DNA from: Lophium mytilinum | Taxonomy: Eukaryota; Ascomycota; Dothideomycetes; Mytilinidiales; Mytilinidiaceae | DNA length: 64,000 nucleotides | Assembly (NCBI GenBank): GCA_010093605.1 | Contig: MU004187.1 | Span: 1,666,830-1,730,829 of the forward strand | Reading direction: 5' to 3' | Notes under the pieces: generated by a model | The model's database searches: none | Seen by the model: the letters and a program-made list of their open reading frames with translations, nothing else | What the model was told of the DNA's origin: nothing | In this document: positions 1-9,974 of the stretch, piece after piece | Position numbering within the stretch: the first letter of the stretch is position 1 | Layout: each line of letters starts with the position of its first letter | Made by a program: the position numbers and the translations under genes

Positions 1-340
1 ACTAATTATAGAAGCTAATATCTTCTATTATTACTAAGAGTTAATTATAAGAATATAGCTTTAGCTAGCTCTACGCTATTAAGTTTAAGGACCTAATAGC
101 CCTCTAAAAAGGCCTTAGAGGCGGCTAGAACTATAACTAAGCTACTAGATATAATATTTTTAATTATATAATATAAGAATTTAGAAAATAATAGATATTA
201 ATTCTATATAGAAATCTAGCTAGGCTATATATATATTAGAGAGGCCTATATAGGCCTTAATTACACTAGATCTATATAGGAAAGCGTTTCTATAGTAGAT
301 CTATATATTATGTGCACGACATCTAAATATTAACCGTATA
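1..340. repeat. AT-rich RIP-like degenerate repeat
   Basis: This block is strongly AT-rich and full of TA steps (runs of ctatata, tatag and taata), with stops in every frame and no gene. Composition changes abruptly at about 340-360 to ordinary GC content. In Pezizomycotina this pattern is the usual result of repeat-induced point mutation of a transposon copy. The original element cannot be recognised. It runs off the left window edge. Confidence 0.6.
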
Positions 341-599
341 TTAAGAATTCCACACGTGTTAAACCGACTGTTGGAGACTTCTCCGCTGGCCCAGCTTGGC
401 GCCGATGCCATATATGAACAGCGCAGTGGGAAACTGTGATCTCCTTTTCTGTAACCCCCTTTGTGTAGTTCCCTTTTTTTGTGAGGCCATCGTCGGTGAT
501 GGTAGAAGGTGGTGGCGGCGGCGTCGCGTCCTCTCCGACGTTAAAAGGGGGTGCGCGGTTTACATCTTCAAACTATGTTGGCTGGGAGCTTGGCCTTCG

Positions 600-1290
600 C
601 GCGTGGCGATGGGCGTTGACAGAAACGCGTTAAGGACGCGTTGTTGTAGTGGGCCGCCGAAAAGCTTCAGGTGCGGTGAAGTGATCGCTGGCAAGTGTAG
701 ACAACACCACATCGGCGACCCGACCTACATTCGGTGAAGCGTTGGTGTAGACGTCGGAAAGCTTCAAGGCGGTACGCAAGCAGGGGAGATGACTCCGGTG
801 AAGTAATCGCTAGCAAGTTGAGGAAACACCACGTCGGTGAGATGGCCTACGTTCGGCGACGGGATGTGGAATGGCCTCGGTGAAGCATTGGTGCAGGCGC
901 CGAAAAGCTTCATGATGTTGGAGATGGCTCCATTGGAGTGAACACAAGCAAGTTGAGAAAGAACCACATCATTGAAACACCTACACTCGGCGACGTGATG
1001 GGAAATGGCCTCGGTGAAGCGCTGTTGTGGGCACTGAAAAGCTTCAAGGCGCAGGAATAGGGGAGATGTCGCTGGTGAAGTGAACACAGGCAAGGAACTC
1101 ATCCGCAAAACACCTACAACTAGCGGCATGATGCGTTGTTGTGGACGTCGAAGAGCTTCAGGGTAATGCGCAAGCAGGGGAGATGCCTCCGGTGAAGTGA
1201 ACCCAAGCAATCCTCAAAAAACCCCATCAGTGCAACACCAACAACCAGCGACGAGAAGCAAAACAGCCTCAGCTCCAGCTCCAGCTCCGG
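600..1290. repeat. Degenerate GC-rich tandem repeat
   Basis: A loosely repeated block in which the same words recur in order: an AAAGCTTCA core (near 659, 756, 902, 1037 and, as GAGCTTCA, 1150), then GGGGAGATG, GGTGAAGTGA, an AAGCAAGTTGAG-like word, a CACCAC-ATCG word and CGGCGAC. Spacing between successive cores is about 97, 146, 135 and 113 bp, so units have gained and lost parts. It ends in a short AGCTCC hexamer run at about 1270-1290. Both strands contain small reading frames, but these follow the repeat and look non-coding. Confidence 0.5.
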
Positions 1291-1407
1291 TGACGTGACG
1301 CACTCCCACACGTGGGAATCCCCAGCAAACACGATCTGTTGTGAGGTAGACCCTTCCTTGGTCTACATATGTCCTACTATTTTTCACACCCTCCAATTAC
1401 TAACAAG

Positions 1408-1625
1408 GTTCCGCTATGGCGAAGTGCGGTCCGCGTCTGGTGACGTTGCGAGGCAAAAACCCCAAATGGGTCCGAGAGTCCAGTGATTGCGATGACATGA
1501 GGGCTATGGGTTCGATTCCCAGGCTCGGCAACAGTGGCGGTGCAATATACCTATATGGATTGTGCCAAGAGTGCTCAGGCTGGGGGGCGCTCGTGTGTAA
1601 GTTGAATTTCTTTTTTTTCTTTTTT
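1408..1625 (+). mobile_element. Possible tRNA-derived SINE
   Basis: An A-box-like Pol III promoter word sits at about 1417-1429 (TGGCGAAGTGCGG). A perfect B-box GGTTCGATTCC follows at 1509-1519, about 92 nt downstream, and the segment ends in a T-rich run at about 1608-1625. The T-arm beside the B-box can pair at four of five positions, but no acceptor stem closes around the A-box, so this is not an intact tRNA. Internal A and B boxes, unrelated body sequence and a T-run tail fit a tRNA-derived SINE or a tRNA relic. Neither target-site duplication nor a second copy could be shown. Confidence 0.35.
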
Positions 1626-1715
1626 GGCTTTCTTTTTGCGTGTTGAGGGCGCTTGCTTTAGGGTTTAGAGGTGCGGGAGGCTGATGGGGTGGGTTGGGGG
1701 GAAGATGGAAGGGGC

Positions 1716-3426
1716 TCAGGCTGTGAGCTTGACATTACACCCCGACCTCACTGACATTGAGAGGACCAGCTTCTCTGCCCACATAGAACTATCGCCTGGC
1801 TGCACATCTTTGAAAGATTGCAAAAGTCGGACGGTGGTGTAGAGCGCCTCGGTGAGGGCGTGTTGTTGGCCGATGCACGTGCGCGGCCCGCCGGAAAAGG
1901 GGAGGTACTCCCAACTGTGGAACAGCGCAACTATTTAGCCTTCACTAAGACCAAGAGGCATAGGTCAACTATGTATCACTAACCTGGTCCTAAGGTTCTC
2001 CCACCTCTCTGGGCGAAACTTATCAGCGTCGTCGCCGTAGATATCTTTGCGCCGGTGCATCGAGTAGGGGAAATGTAGCACTCGCGCGCCTTTGGAGAGG
2101 AAGATAGGGGATCGCCCGTCATTACCGCCACCGACGGGGAGTACGGTGTCTTTGAGCGTAATGCGGGAGTTGACCGGGATGACGGGGTAGAGCCTTTGAA
2201 CTAGAGGTCTCGCGTTAGATTATCAGGTTCTCAAGTCGAGGATAGGATAGGTTAGTATACATGAATGTAATCTTACTTTCTCTCATGGTCCAATTCAGAT
2301 ACTTCAAACCTTTGACTTCTTCGAAGCTAGGTAGTTTTGTCCCGAAACTCGATAAGACTTCATTTCGGAGCTTAGAAAACACATCGGGTCGACGTGCAAG
2401 GGTGAACCACAATACCGTCAGCAGACTAGATGTCGTGCCGCCTCCCGCAACGATAACAGCCATCAGTTCCGCAGCAATTCGCTTCTCATCATACCTACTC
2501 CTCGCAAGGTGCGGCAGAAACACGTATCGTGCGACTACCCCGTCGTCTTCTACACCCGTGATTGTCCCCTTACCAATTTCCTGTAACGCGATGGCTCGTC
2601 GAACAAAGATATTGACAAACGCTTTCATATCCCTAATACACCGATGGAACTTTGGGTCCGGAATCAGTGTCGCCAGCCACCCAATACCCATACGAAACGA
2701 CGGCTCTTCACACGCATACGTGAATGCGTCCATAAATCTCCTTGCCTCCACTCGTGGCGTCCCGCTCAGCAGATTCGTGCTCTCGCCAAGCATCAGTTCA
2801 GTTGCCGAATCCATCGTCAACTCGCTGAACAGCGGTTGGAGGTCCACCACTTCTCCATTCTTGGGGATCTTCGCGATGAGTTGGCGCACATGCACCTCGA
2901 GCCTGGACATGTCGCTAATCTGGCTGCGGACGAAATTCGGCCTCAGCAACGCTCGCGAAGCTTGCCACTGAGCACCGTCGAGGGTAAATATCCCTGGGCC
3001 GAAGATAGCAAGTGCATCTTTGCGTGTCTGGGACTGGCCATAGTCTTCGTAGCGGGTGGCGAATATGGTTTTTACATTCTCAGGCTCGATGGTGTAGATC
3101 ACACGGGAGCCGAGGAAGTTGGTAGAGTAGGTGTATACGCCACCTTGGATACGCTTGAAGGTGTCGTCGAGGTGGTTCATCAAGTTTCCGCGGTGTAGAT
3201 CACGGAGACAGAGGAAGAGCGAGTCGAGGCCGAAGATGGGATCAATGTGGGGGTATGATGGAGGTGCTTTGCATCCTTCCCCGCCTGCGCGTGCGTGTGG
3301 CCGGAAGTGGGATAAAGTCAAAGTAAGAAAGATGGTTAAAATCAATAAGCCTATTGGCACAGAGTAGAGGATGAAATAGACTTCTGACTGATGAAAGTTG
3401 GCTGTTTTGCCGATGCCCTCCGCCAT
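1716..3426 (-). CDS. Cytochrome P450, CYP52-like
   Basis: A membrane-bound P450 monooxygenase of 521 aa. Exons on the minus strand are 3426-2277, 2200-1984 and 1914-1716; the introns (76 and 69 bp) have GTAAGA and GTTAGT donors. I chose the ATG at 3426 because it begins 16 residues before the N-terminal anchor (residues about 17-38); an in-frame ATG at 3537 would add 37 residues. Motifs in order are helix I AGGGTTSS (A327-S334), the K-helix E-x-x-R (E383-R386), RLYPVIPVNSR, and the heme loop FSGGPRTCIGQ with axial C469. The WEYLPFSGGPRTCIGQQ-ALTE stretch is characteristic of the CYP52 clade, whose members hydroxylate n-alkanes or fatty acids at the ER. The substrate here is inferred only. Helix I has GG where CYP52 enzymes usually have an RD pair. 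No biosynthetic cluster surrounds it. Confidence 0.9.
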
Positions 3427-4669
3427 AGTAGCATGTTCTAGCGGGCATGAACGGTTCAAATAAGCGTTCTTGATGTGGGCCATCGGCAAGGTATATGCTA
3501 GAGAAAAGACACTTATATGGGAATATTGGCTGCGCAATATGCCTACCTGAGATGGTGCTTACAGACCAAGGTCTCGACCTCGAGGGTTGGCGAGGGGCGA
3601 GGCATATGGGTGGCCTTAAGGGATGATCTTGTGTTGCTAGAGTACCTTATAGGCAGCATTAATGCCCCCATTAGACAGAGATCTACAGAGCGCGGTCGAC
3701 TTGGCTATTGACGCTTACATCGTTGTGTAGATTGAGCAGAAGGGAAAAGACAAGTCAGACAGGTCCGACAGGGAAGAATATGCCAGGGATGCTGGTAGGG
3801 CACTACGGTGGACGGTTTCCGATACCCTGAAAATCGGGCCGGCAATACAAACCTAATCCACCGCCATAAAACTCTACGAAGTACTCCTAGATAACCTTCC
3901 AAAATTTAGCTTCATAAATATTGGGTCTGATACACGATGTCTGGAATTCCTATTTTACATCACTATTGAAACGCACCAACATCTAGATTGGCATCATAGG
4001 CAGCTTGATATTTTAGTACGATTTGAATGTCTCATGCCGCGAGCCGGAAACCAGACTTCAACATTTGGAGTGACTACTTGAGGTTGTCTTGATGCATCAT
4101 GTTCAGTTGATGGAGTCTGTTCTCGGCGCTTTCTAGCTTCCAACCTTTCTTCTCACGAGAAGTTGAACTGTATTTTGCAGTATTGCATTTCAATCTCTGG
4201 GGTAGGAGCTACCTATATGCCTCTGTATGATGCTGGGTGATGCTCGTAATGGATGCCAAGACTGAAGTTACAATGAATACCTATCTACTTCACACGTGCA
4301 TGCTCAACTCTCTCTCCTCCCTCCATTTTGCAAGCAGCAAACCCCACGACCCAGCTTATTCAAAGCCGCCTGTCCAACTGACCTTTTGCCTAGCCCAGCC
4401 CACCCTTCGTGCTTATCAACCGGAATGAACCTCTACCACAAGAGGAGAATGAAATTGACTGGCGTATGCCGATCGCCGGGGATGAAAAAGGTATTGCAAA
4501 GCTGCCGAGACGCCGAAACCACAGTATACTGAACAAAAGAAAAGTGAAGAGGGATGTGGTATCAGGGGGAAGATGAAGGTAGGGGAACCCGGCGTGCTTA
4601 ACCAAGATTTCAAGCACACGTAAATCAGAGGAAAGCAAAAAGATCGGACCAAGATGTGGTTGTTGGGGA
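3427..4669. other. Intergenic, no gene seen
   Basis: About 1.2 kb between the P450 start and the end of the Bqt4-like gene. It should contain the P450 promoter and the 3' region of the Bqt4-like gene. Only short frames without family resemblance occur, and I see no repeat or RNA gene. Confidence 0.5.
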
Positions 4670-6148
4670 CTACAAAAAGTAGGGGGAGAAGTACGGAATG
4701 GACGCCCTATTCACATGTTAGTATCTCCAGGTACTCGTTAGGAGATGGGCAGGAAAGTCTTACCCAAGCGCAGCCAATGCAATGGTACCGAACAACGCTT
4801 TCCTCGTGACGGTATCTTTCTTGGCCTGTTCTTCGAGCTTCTTCACTTTCTTCGTTGGTTGTGCGATGGCGGCAGCTTCCTCCTCATCGACCTCAACTTC
4901 CTCCACCTTGCGCTTTGAGGACTTGATGCCGTTGACTTGTTTTGCGTCTAGCTTGTTCGCCTCCTCGACCATCGCCTGGGCCTTCGCAATCATCTCCTCG
5001 GGGCTTTCGGGAAGGGGTAGCTGGGGCGAGTTCGCGGGAAAGTCGAACTTGAGAGCTGTGGTGGCCAATTCGGTCCCCTCGCCGTTCGTTTCGACGGTGT
5101 TCGTCACCTCGAGCTTCGCGACATCTTCATCCACAGACTCTGAAATGACAGACTCGGTTGTGCCATTTTCTAGAACGTTTGATAGGTTGCTGGTCGCTGA
5201 CTCGCTCTTGGTCGTGTCCGCCTTGGCTGAGCTCCTCGTGCTCCTTGATTTGCGCGGGCTTGCCATCTTCCTGCTCGGCGTGGCGATCTTGCTGGGCGAG
5301 ACTGAGCGCGAGGCTCTGCTACGCAACGAGCGCGCTGCTGATGACGGAGGAAGTAGGGATCCCTTGCTGGGGACGACGAATTTTGGTGGGGTCATGATCT
5401 GGTTGATGGACTTGTCTTTGCTGCCTTTCTCGATTGGTTCGGAGCTGAGCAGGGCGTCGATCCAGAGGCGCAGGCCGTATTCATCGGAGAGTTCGAGGGC
5501 TTTGGGGGTGCGTGTTAGTTGGTGAATGCTGCATTCCTCGCGTAACCGCGGGTGGCGGCAGACGTACCTTCGTCGGGCGCAATCCATACACTGCCAGCCA
5601 CCTCTTCAGAGCCGACGGCAGACGACATCTCCTTGTGGTGCTTGCGCTCGGCTTCCTCTTCTAGCGATGAAGCCCATGGGAAGGCGGCCTTGAACATGCC
5701 CGTCGCGCTGATGAAACCATCACTACTCCGTCGCTATCATCTTGTCAGCATCACATATCCATCAGCAAATCGCTTGCGCTCCGTCGTACCATCAGGAAGT
5801 ATGATTCCGGCCAGGTCCCTTGCTTTGCGACGAGAAAGATGCCGGAGCCACTGAGGTCTTTCGGCAAGGGTACCCGCAGATGCGCATAGTCGAAGGTGCC
5901 CAGATTCGCAGGCTTCGAAGCATTCGCAATGCCAATCTGTCCTGCCTTGACGGACAGATTCGTCTGGCCTAAGCGCCGGCGCTCGACCAGTATCTCATCT
6001 GCGATGGTTAGTGATGGATTTCGCCAGGCGCATTGGGCTACGTGTACGTACGGCCAGGTGAGTGTTCCTCATCGATGAGAGGGTTGCGCTTAGACGGCAG
6101 CGATCGCTTGGACGCAGCCTCCTCGGCGAGTGCTTTCTTGGAGACCAT
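4670..6148 (-). CDS. Bqt4-like APSES/KilA-N nuclear membrane protein
   Basis: A predicted 414-aa protein from five exons: 6148-6052, 5998-5790, 5733-5568, 5499-4764 and 4706-4670. The N-terminal half has the arrangement of the fungal Bqt4 family: HEILVERRRLGQTNLSV, then FDYAHLRVPLP, then a KilA-N/APSES-type core with SSDGFISATGMFKAAFPWA and a LELSDEYGLRLWIDALL helix. A serine- and lysine-rich disordered region follows. The final exon supplies the end of a C-terminal hydrophobic segment (ALFGTIALAALGASIPYF), which fits a tail anchor in the inner nuclear membrane. In fission yeast Bqt4 tethers telomeres to the nuclear envelope with Bqt3; that role is inferred here. Without the last 37-bp exon the tail anchor would be cut short by an early stop inside the intron. 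Confidence 0.8.
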
Positions 6149-7568
6149 GTTGATTCGCGGGGATGGAAGTGGTGAGGTAGGGATGAAGTTCTCGTGTGAG
6201 GTGGTTCGGAAACGGGAGGCGGGAACGCGCGCAGACTTCAGCGACCGGCTCGACGGGGCAGACGGAGCGGCGAGAGAGCGATGCTGAAAGGATCGGGCAG
6301 AGGCAGAGTATGATACACAGAATAAGCTCTACAGCAGCGGACGACAGGCTGGAGAGAGAGTCGCAGAGGCTCGCAGTGAAGAGTGGAGCGCTCGGACAGC
6401 TGTCTGGGAGGAATATCCATGCGACGCTAGAGAGTAATCGAGTGGCTGGCAGGGGCTGGAGGCTGGGCTCTTTCCCCAGATTTCACTTCACTTCAAGCCC
6501 CAGTGAAATTTTGCACTCCTCATCCGGCCGCCGAATGGTCTTAAATTCCCAACTGGGAATTCAATCTCGGCTTCGGGCCAGAACGAGCACAGTGGACAAA
6601 GCTTGGTGGAGGCGCTCGTCGCCTGCCCTGCCAAGTATTCTGGAAGACCTCCCTTGCCGCCGGGAAAACACGCGAACATGTGGAGAGCGGATGCTGCCCA
6701 TTGCGCATTTAAACTCGTCTACCCATGGTATATGTTGGGTATATCGAATAGACACCATTCGTGATCGAGAGCTCTCTAATTGTGTTCGACTTCAGTCCGG
6801 TAAGATTAGACTCTTTACAACGATTCAGGCCGCTTCAACATACTACCAAAGATAATACAACGATGACCCATACCAGCTCGAACGATATGTGGACTTGCGA
6901 TTTCAACTAAAGTGGTGTCGCCTCCGAATGAAGAAGCATACTTCGGGACTACCCTCTCTTTGTAGCTATGTCGAAGGTAACGCCGGCGCTTGATATAGAT
7001 GTATTTAGGTTTTCGACGCGATACAATATTTGAATGAAACTCCAGAGATGGTGGGACTTCCCTTAGATTTGACCTTCTGAGTGTGAATAGAAAGACACTG
7101 ACGTAAAAGCACATCCATGATCCCGGCGTCGTTCGCTGTGCTGTCTCCAGGAGGAGCTACGGGACGGGCCTTGCGGCTGTGATTGGCGGGAGTGCTTGTC
7201 TTAGCCGTCTCAAGATTTCCAACATGGCCACTATATATGCTCTGTTTATACCCCGCCCAAGAGCAGTGATAGGACCTCCCGCAGATGCTTCACACTCTGT
7301 TTCAAAATCCGAAATACACGTCAGCATGAAGGAAGGAGGGCTGGAAATGCTCACGGGCCATTCCCTGAAACGGCCTAGTTATGCTTCACCGCCTAGCTGC
7401 ACATGTGTTTTATGAACCCTTGGTGCCCCACTTGTCAGTCAACGGCTTTCTGCAACACCACAGCATTCCCCTCCTCTGTCCAAACACGCCTGGTCGTACA
7501 AGACTGTCATACCAGTCCCCACACCGCTTTACATCCTAAAACAATCATCATCACCAATAGTTTCGATT
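6149..7568. other. Divergent intergenic region, no gene seen
   Basis: About 1.4 kb between the divergent Bqt4-like and RhoGDI genes, so it should hold both promoters. Small frames occur on both strands (for example 6196-6855) but their composition is low-quality and matches no family. Pyrimidine-rich tracts lie just upstream of the RhoGDI start. No RNA gene or repeat was identified. Confidence 0.5.
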
Positions 7569-8533
7569 ATGGCCGACCACCACGACGAGCTCCAGCCCGA
7601 GCAGACCGCGGGGTTCAAGGTGGGCGAGTCCAAGACCATTGACGAGTACCACAAGCTAGGTGAGTAGCATGGAGAGGCGCTGAGTCGACCTTGTTCTTCC
7701 ATTTCAGCTTCACCATATATGCTCTGGATAATCCCCCGCTCCATGCTGTCCAGCAGGCTGAGAGGCTGCATCGCGGGGACCCAGTCTCCCCACCAACCAC
7801 TGTTTACCAAAAAGTCCTGCTGAAAGCCTCTCGGACTTCACGATCCTTTGGGTTGCAAATTATAGAAACATTTCGCCATTTATCTGCTATATATCCCAGC
7901 CTAATCAAATCCCGTAGACCAGAACGACGAGTCCCTCAAGAAGTGGAAAGAGTCCCTTGGCCTCGGCGCCGGCAAGGACATCTCCAACCCCAATGACCCC
8001 CGCAAGTGCATCATCATTTCCCTCGGTCTGGAAGTCGAAGGCCGCCCGGACATTATCATTGACCTAAAGGCACCCGGCGCCATCGAGGCACTCAAGGACA
8101 AGCCCTTCTCTATCAAGGAGGGCGCCGACTTCCGCATGAAAGCTATCTTCCAGGTGCAACACCAGATTCTTTCGGGCATGAAATACCTCCAGGTTGTCAA
8201 GCGGAAGGGCATAACGGTCAACAAGCTTCAGGAGATGATTGTGTGTTAGACTTCTCTGGAGAGCTGAGGCTGGCATGCTGACAGACAACAGGGCTCTTAC
8301 AGCCCAAACACTGAGGAGAAGCCTTCCTATGAGAAGAAGTGTAGGTTCTAGTTCCGTGTTTCGCAGAGTTGATTCGGCCTGGCTAATGCTTTCCCTTCCT
8401 AGTCGAGACAGAGAGTGCTCCTAGCGGCATGATTGCCCGTGGCCATTACACCGCCATATCCAAGTTCGTCGACGACGACAATGAGACGCATCTGAAGTTC
8501 GAGTGGGCCTTTGACATCAAGAAAGACTGGTAG
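7569..8533 (+). CDS. RDI1: Rho GDP-dissociation inhibitor
   Basis: A 197-aa RhoGDI from exons 7569-7659, 7918-8240, 8292-8340 and 8403-8533. It extracts prenylated Rho and Cdc42 GTPases from membranes and holds them in the GDP form in the cytosol. The N-terminal regulatory arm carries the conserved YHKLDQNDESLKKWKESLGL region. The immunoglobulin-like fold follows, with GADFRMKAIFQV, ILSGMKYLQVVKRKGI, GSYSPN, the ESAPSGMIARGHY strand and the C-terminal THLKFEWAFDIKKDW. Length and C-terminus match the family. The first intron is long for this locus (258 bp) and lies early in the coding region; the second has a GTGTGT donor. Confidence 0.95.
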
Positions 8534-8853
8534 GATCATCTGAAGGCTGGCCTGCGCCATTTTGGAGCGTTCTAGCGGAGCGAATGCGGACATGCCCATG
8601 AGAGATGACGTGATGTTCATGTGGGAGGTTTGATGGTCGACACCGGTGTTCAGGTTAAGGGGTTTACTTCATAAAATGGTTGTTGCTTACGGCACAGGTT
8701 GGACTATACGGGCACGAGTAGAAGCAGATCGAGATTGGAATGCCACACTTTTCACAGCATTTATATAAGCGTTGGGGTGCTCTTGCATATTTGTACACTC
8801 TCTCTGATGATTCCATTTGAAGCCATTCCAACTAGGAGCACTTGATTCTGAAC
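8534..8853. other. Convergent 3' region, nothing seen
   Basis: About 320 bp between the stop codons of RhoGDI and the unknown gene on the opposite strand. It should contain both 3' UTRs. No structure stands out. Confidence 0.5.
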
Positions 8854-9693
8854 CTACCTCTCATCCATACGCTCCCCGTCCTCTTCCGGGATCTCCATCC
8901 CACCCTCAACAACTTCAAACCTAAACCACCTCTCCGCAACCGTCCTAATCTTCACCGTCCGCCCCGCCCATCCCCTTTCGCCACTACCCGCCCCGAGCCT
9001 GCGCATCGTGGTATTCAAGATCGGAACCTCCTGTTCCCACGGATCCTCATCCCTCTCAGCTCGGCCACCCTCTTCCGTGCTATCCTCCCGCCCTCCCACA
9101 CCTCCATCTTCTCCACCATCCATATCCGCATCACCACCCTCAATACCCGCCTCTTCCGCGCCCACTCTTATAGATTTCTTCCCACCACACTCCACAACCA
9201 CCAACCTCTCCCCCGCCCTCCCCGCCGCCTCCACCGCAGCCGCGAAACACCTCCCAAGCCCTTGCGCCGAGAACGAAGGGGTGTGCGAGTGCAGCGCTAA
9301 TGGGTCGACGAGATACAGTTTTCGCGTGCTTCCAGCTTCTGCGCCTCTGATGGTCCTCTTCTTCTCCCCATTGTCGGCTTCTGCTGCTGTATCCGCTACG
9401 CCCTTCGTTCCCTTATACACGCTCAACCACCCCAACAAGCTCGCCACGCTCGGACAGAACACGAGCTTGACCTGCGAAGACGTCGCGAGGGTATGCAACG
9501 TCGGAGTCAAGGTGTCTGGATAAGTAGAGCTCGGGGTACTGGTTGCGTGGAGGAGGTGGGCGAGGAAGGCCAGGCGCGTGGAGCAGATCACTAGTGTCGC
9601 GGGCGCGGGTGGCTGCGAGGCGAGGACGCGGTTTAGGAGGGCGGGAGTCGTGAGGGGGTGGAGGATAGTTGATTGGGAAGGTTGCGGTGGCAT
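8854..9693 (-). CDS. Unrecognised conserved-looking protein
   Basis: A single-exon frame of 279 aa starting at the ATG at 9693. I do not recognise a family. The N-terminal third alternates short hydrophobic strands and helices (ATLVICSTRLAFLAHLLHA, VKLVFCPSVASLLGWL), then KLYLVDPLALHSHTPSFSAQG and ERLVVVECG. A glycine- and acid-rich linker (about residues 175-215) leads to a basic C-terminal segment with DPWEQEVPILN and VKIRTVAERWFRFE. The strand pattern is consistent with a small alpha/beta domain, but no Walker A loop is visible. It is head to head with the AP-3 beta gene, with 281 bp between start codons. Confidence 0.6.
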   Translation of the reverse strand: MPPQPSQSTILHPLTTPALLNRVLASQPPAPATLVICSTRLAFLAHLLHATSTPSSTYPDTLTPTLHTLATSSQVKLVFCPSVASLLGWLSVYKGTKGVADTAAEADNGEKKRTIRGAEAGSTRKLYLVDPLALHSHTPSFSAQGLGRCFAAAVEAAGRAGERLVVVECGGKKSIRVGAEEAGIEGGDADMDGGEDGGVGGREDSTEEGGRAERDEDPWEQEVPILNTTMRRLGAGSGERGWAGRTVKIRTVAERWFRFEVVEGGMEIPEEDGERMDER

Positions 9694-9974
9694 TGTGAAT
9701 CAGATCTCAGGGCTGGGGATGGGAGGACGAGATTTTTGTGAGGAGGGTTGGAGACATTGTCGCGGAGGCTCGAATTGTAGATTCGCGAGGTTCTAATAGC
9801 GAAGAATGGTTTGTGGCATGTACTAGATGGTCCCGGGGGTCGTTGAAGGTTGAAGAGGGATCGCAGATCACGACTCCGGAGATCTCCACCTGCATTTATC
9901 CCACCTCAACGTCACCCCGCCAAAACGACGACCTCTATCCCTACATTCGCCGACTCGGCGCCCACGATTGCGCG

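Noticed and set aside
1408-1530. Functional tRNA gene
   Set aside because: The B-box is perfect, but no acceptor stem pairs around the A-box, and anticodon and D arms cannot be formed properly.
1716-6148. Secondary-metabolite cluster around the P450
   Set aside because: No polyketide synthase, peptide synthetase, terpene cyclase, transporter or cluster regulator is adjacent; the neighbours are housekeeping genes.
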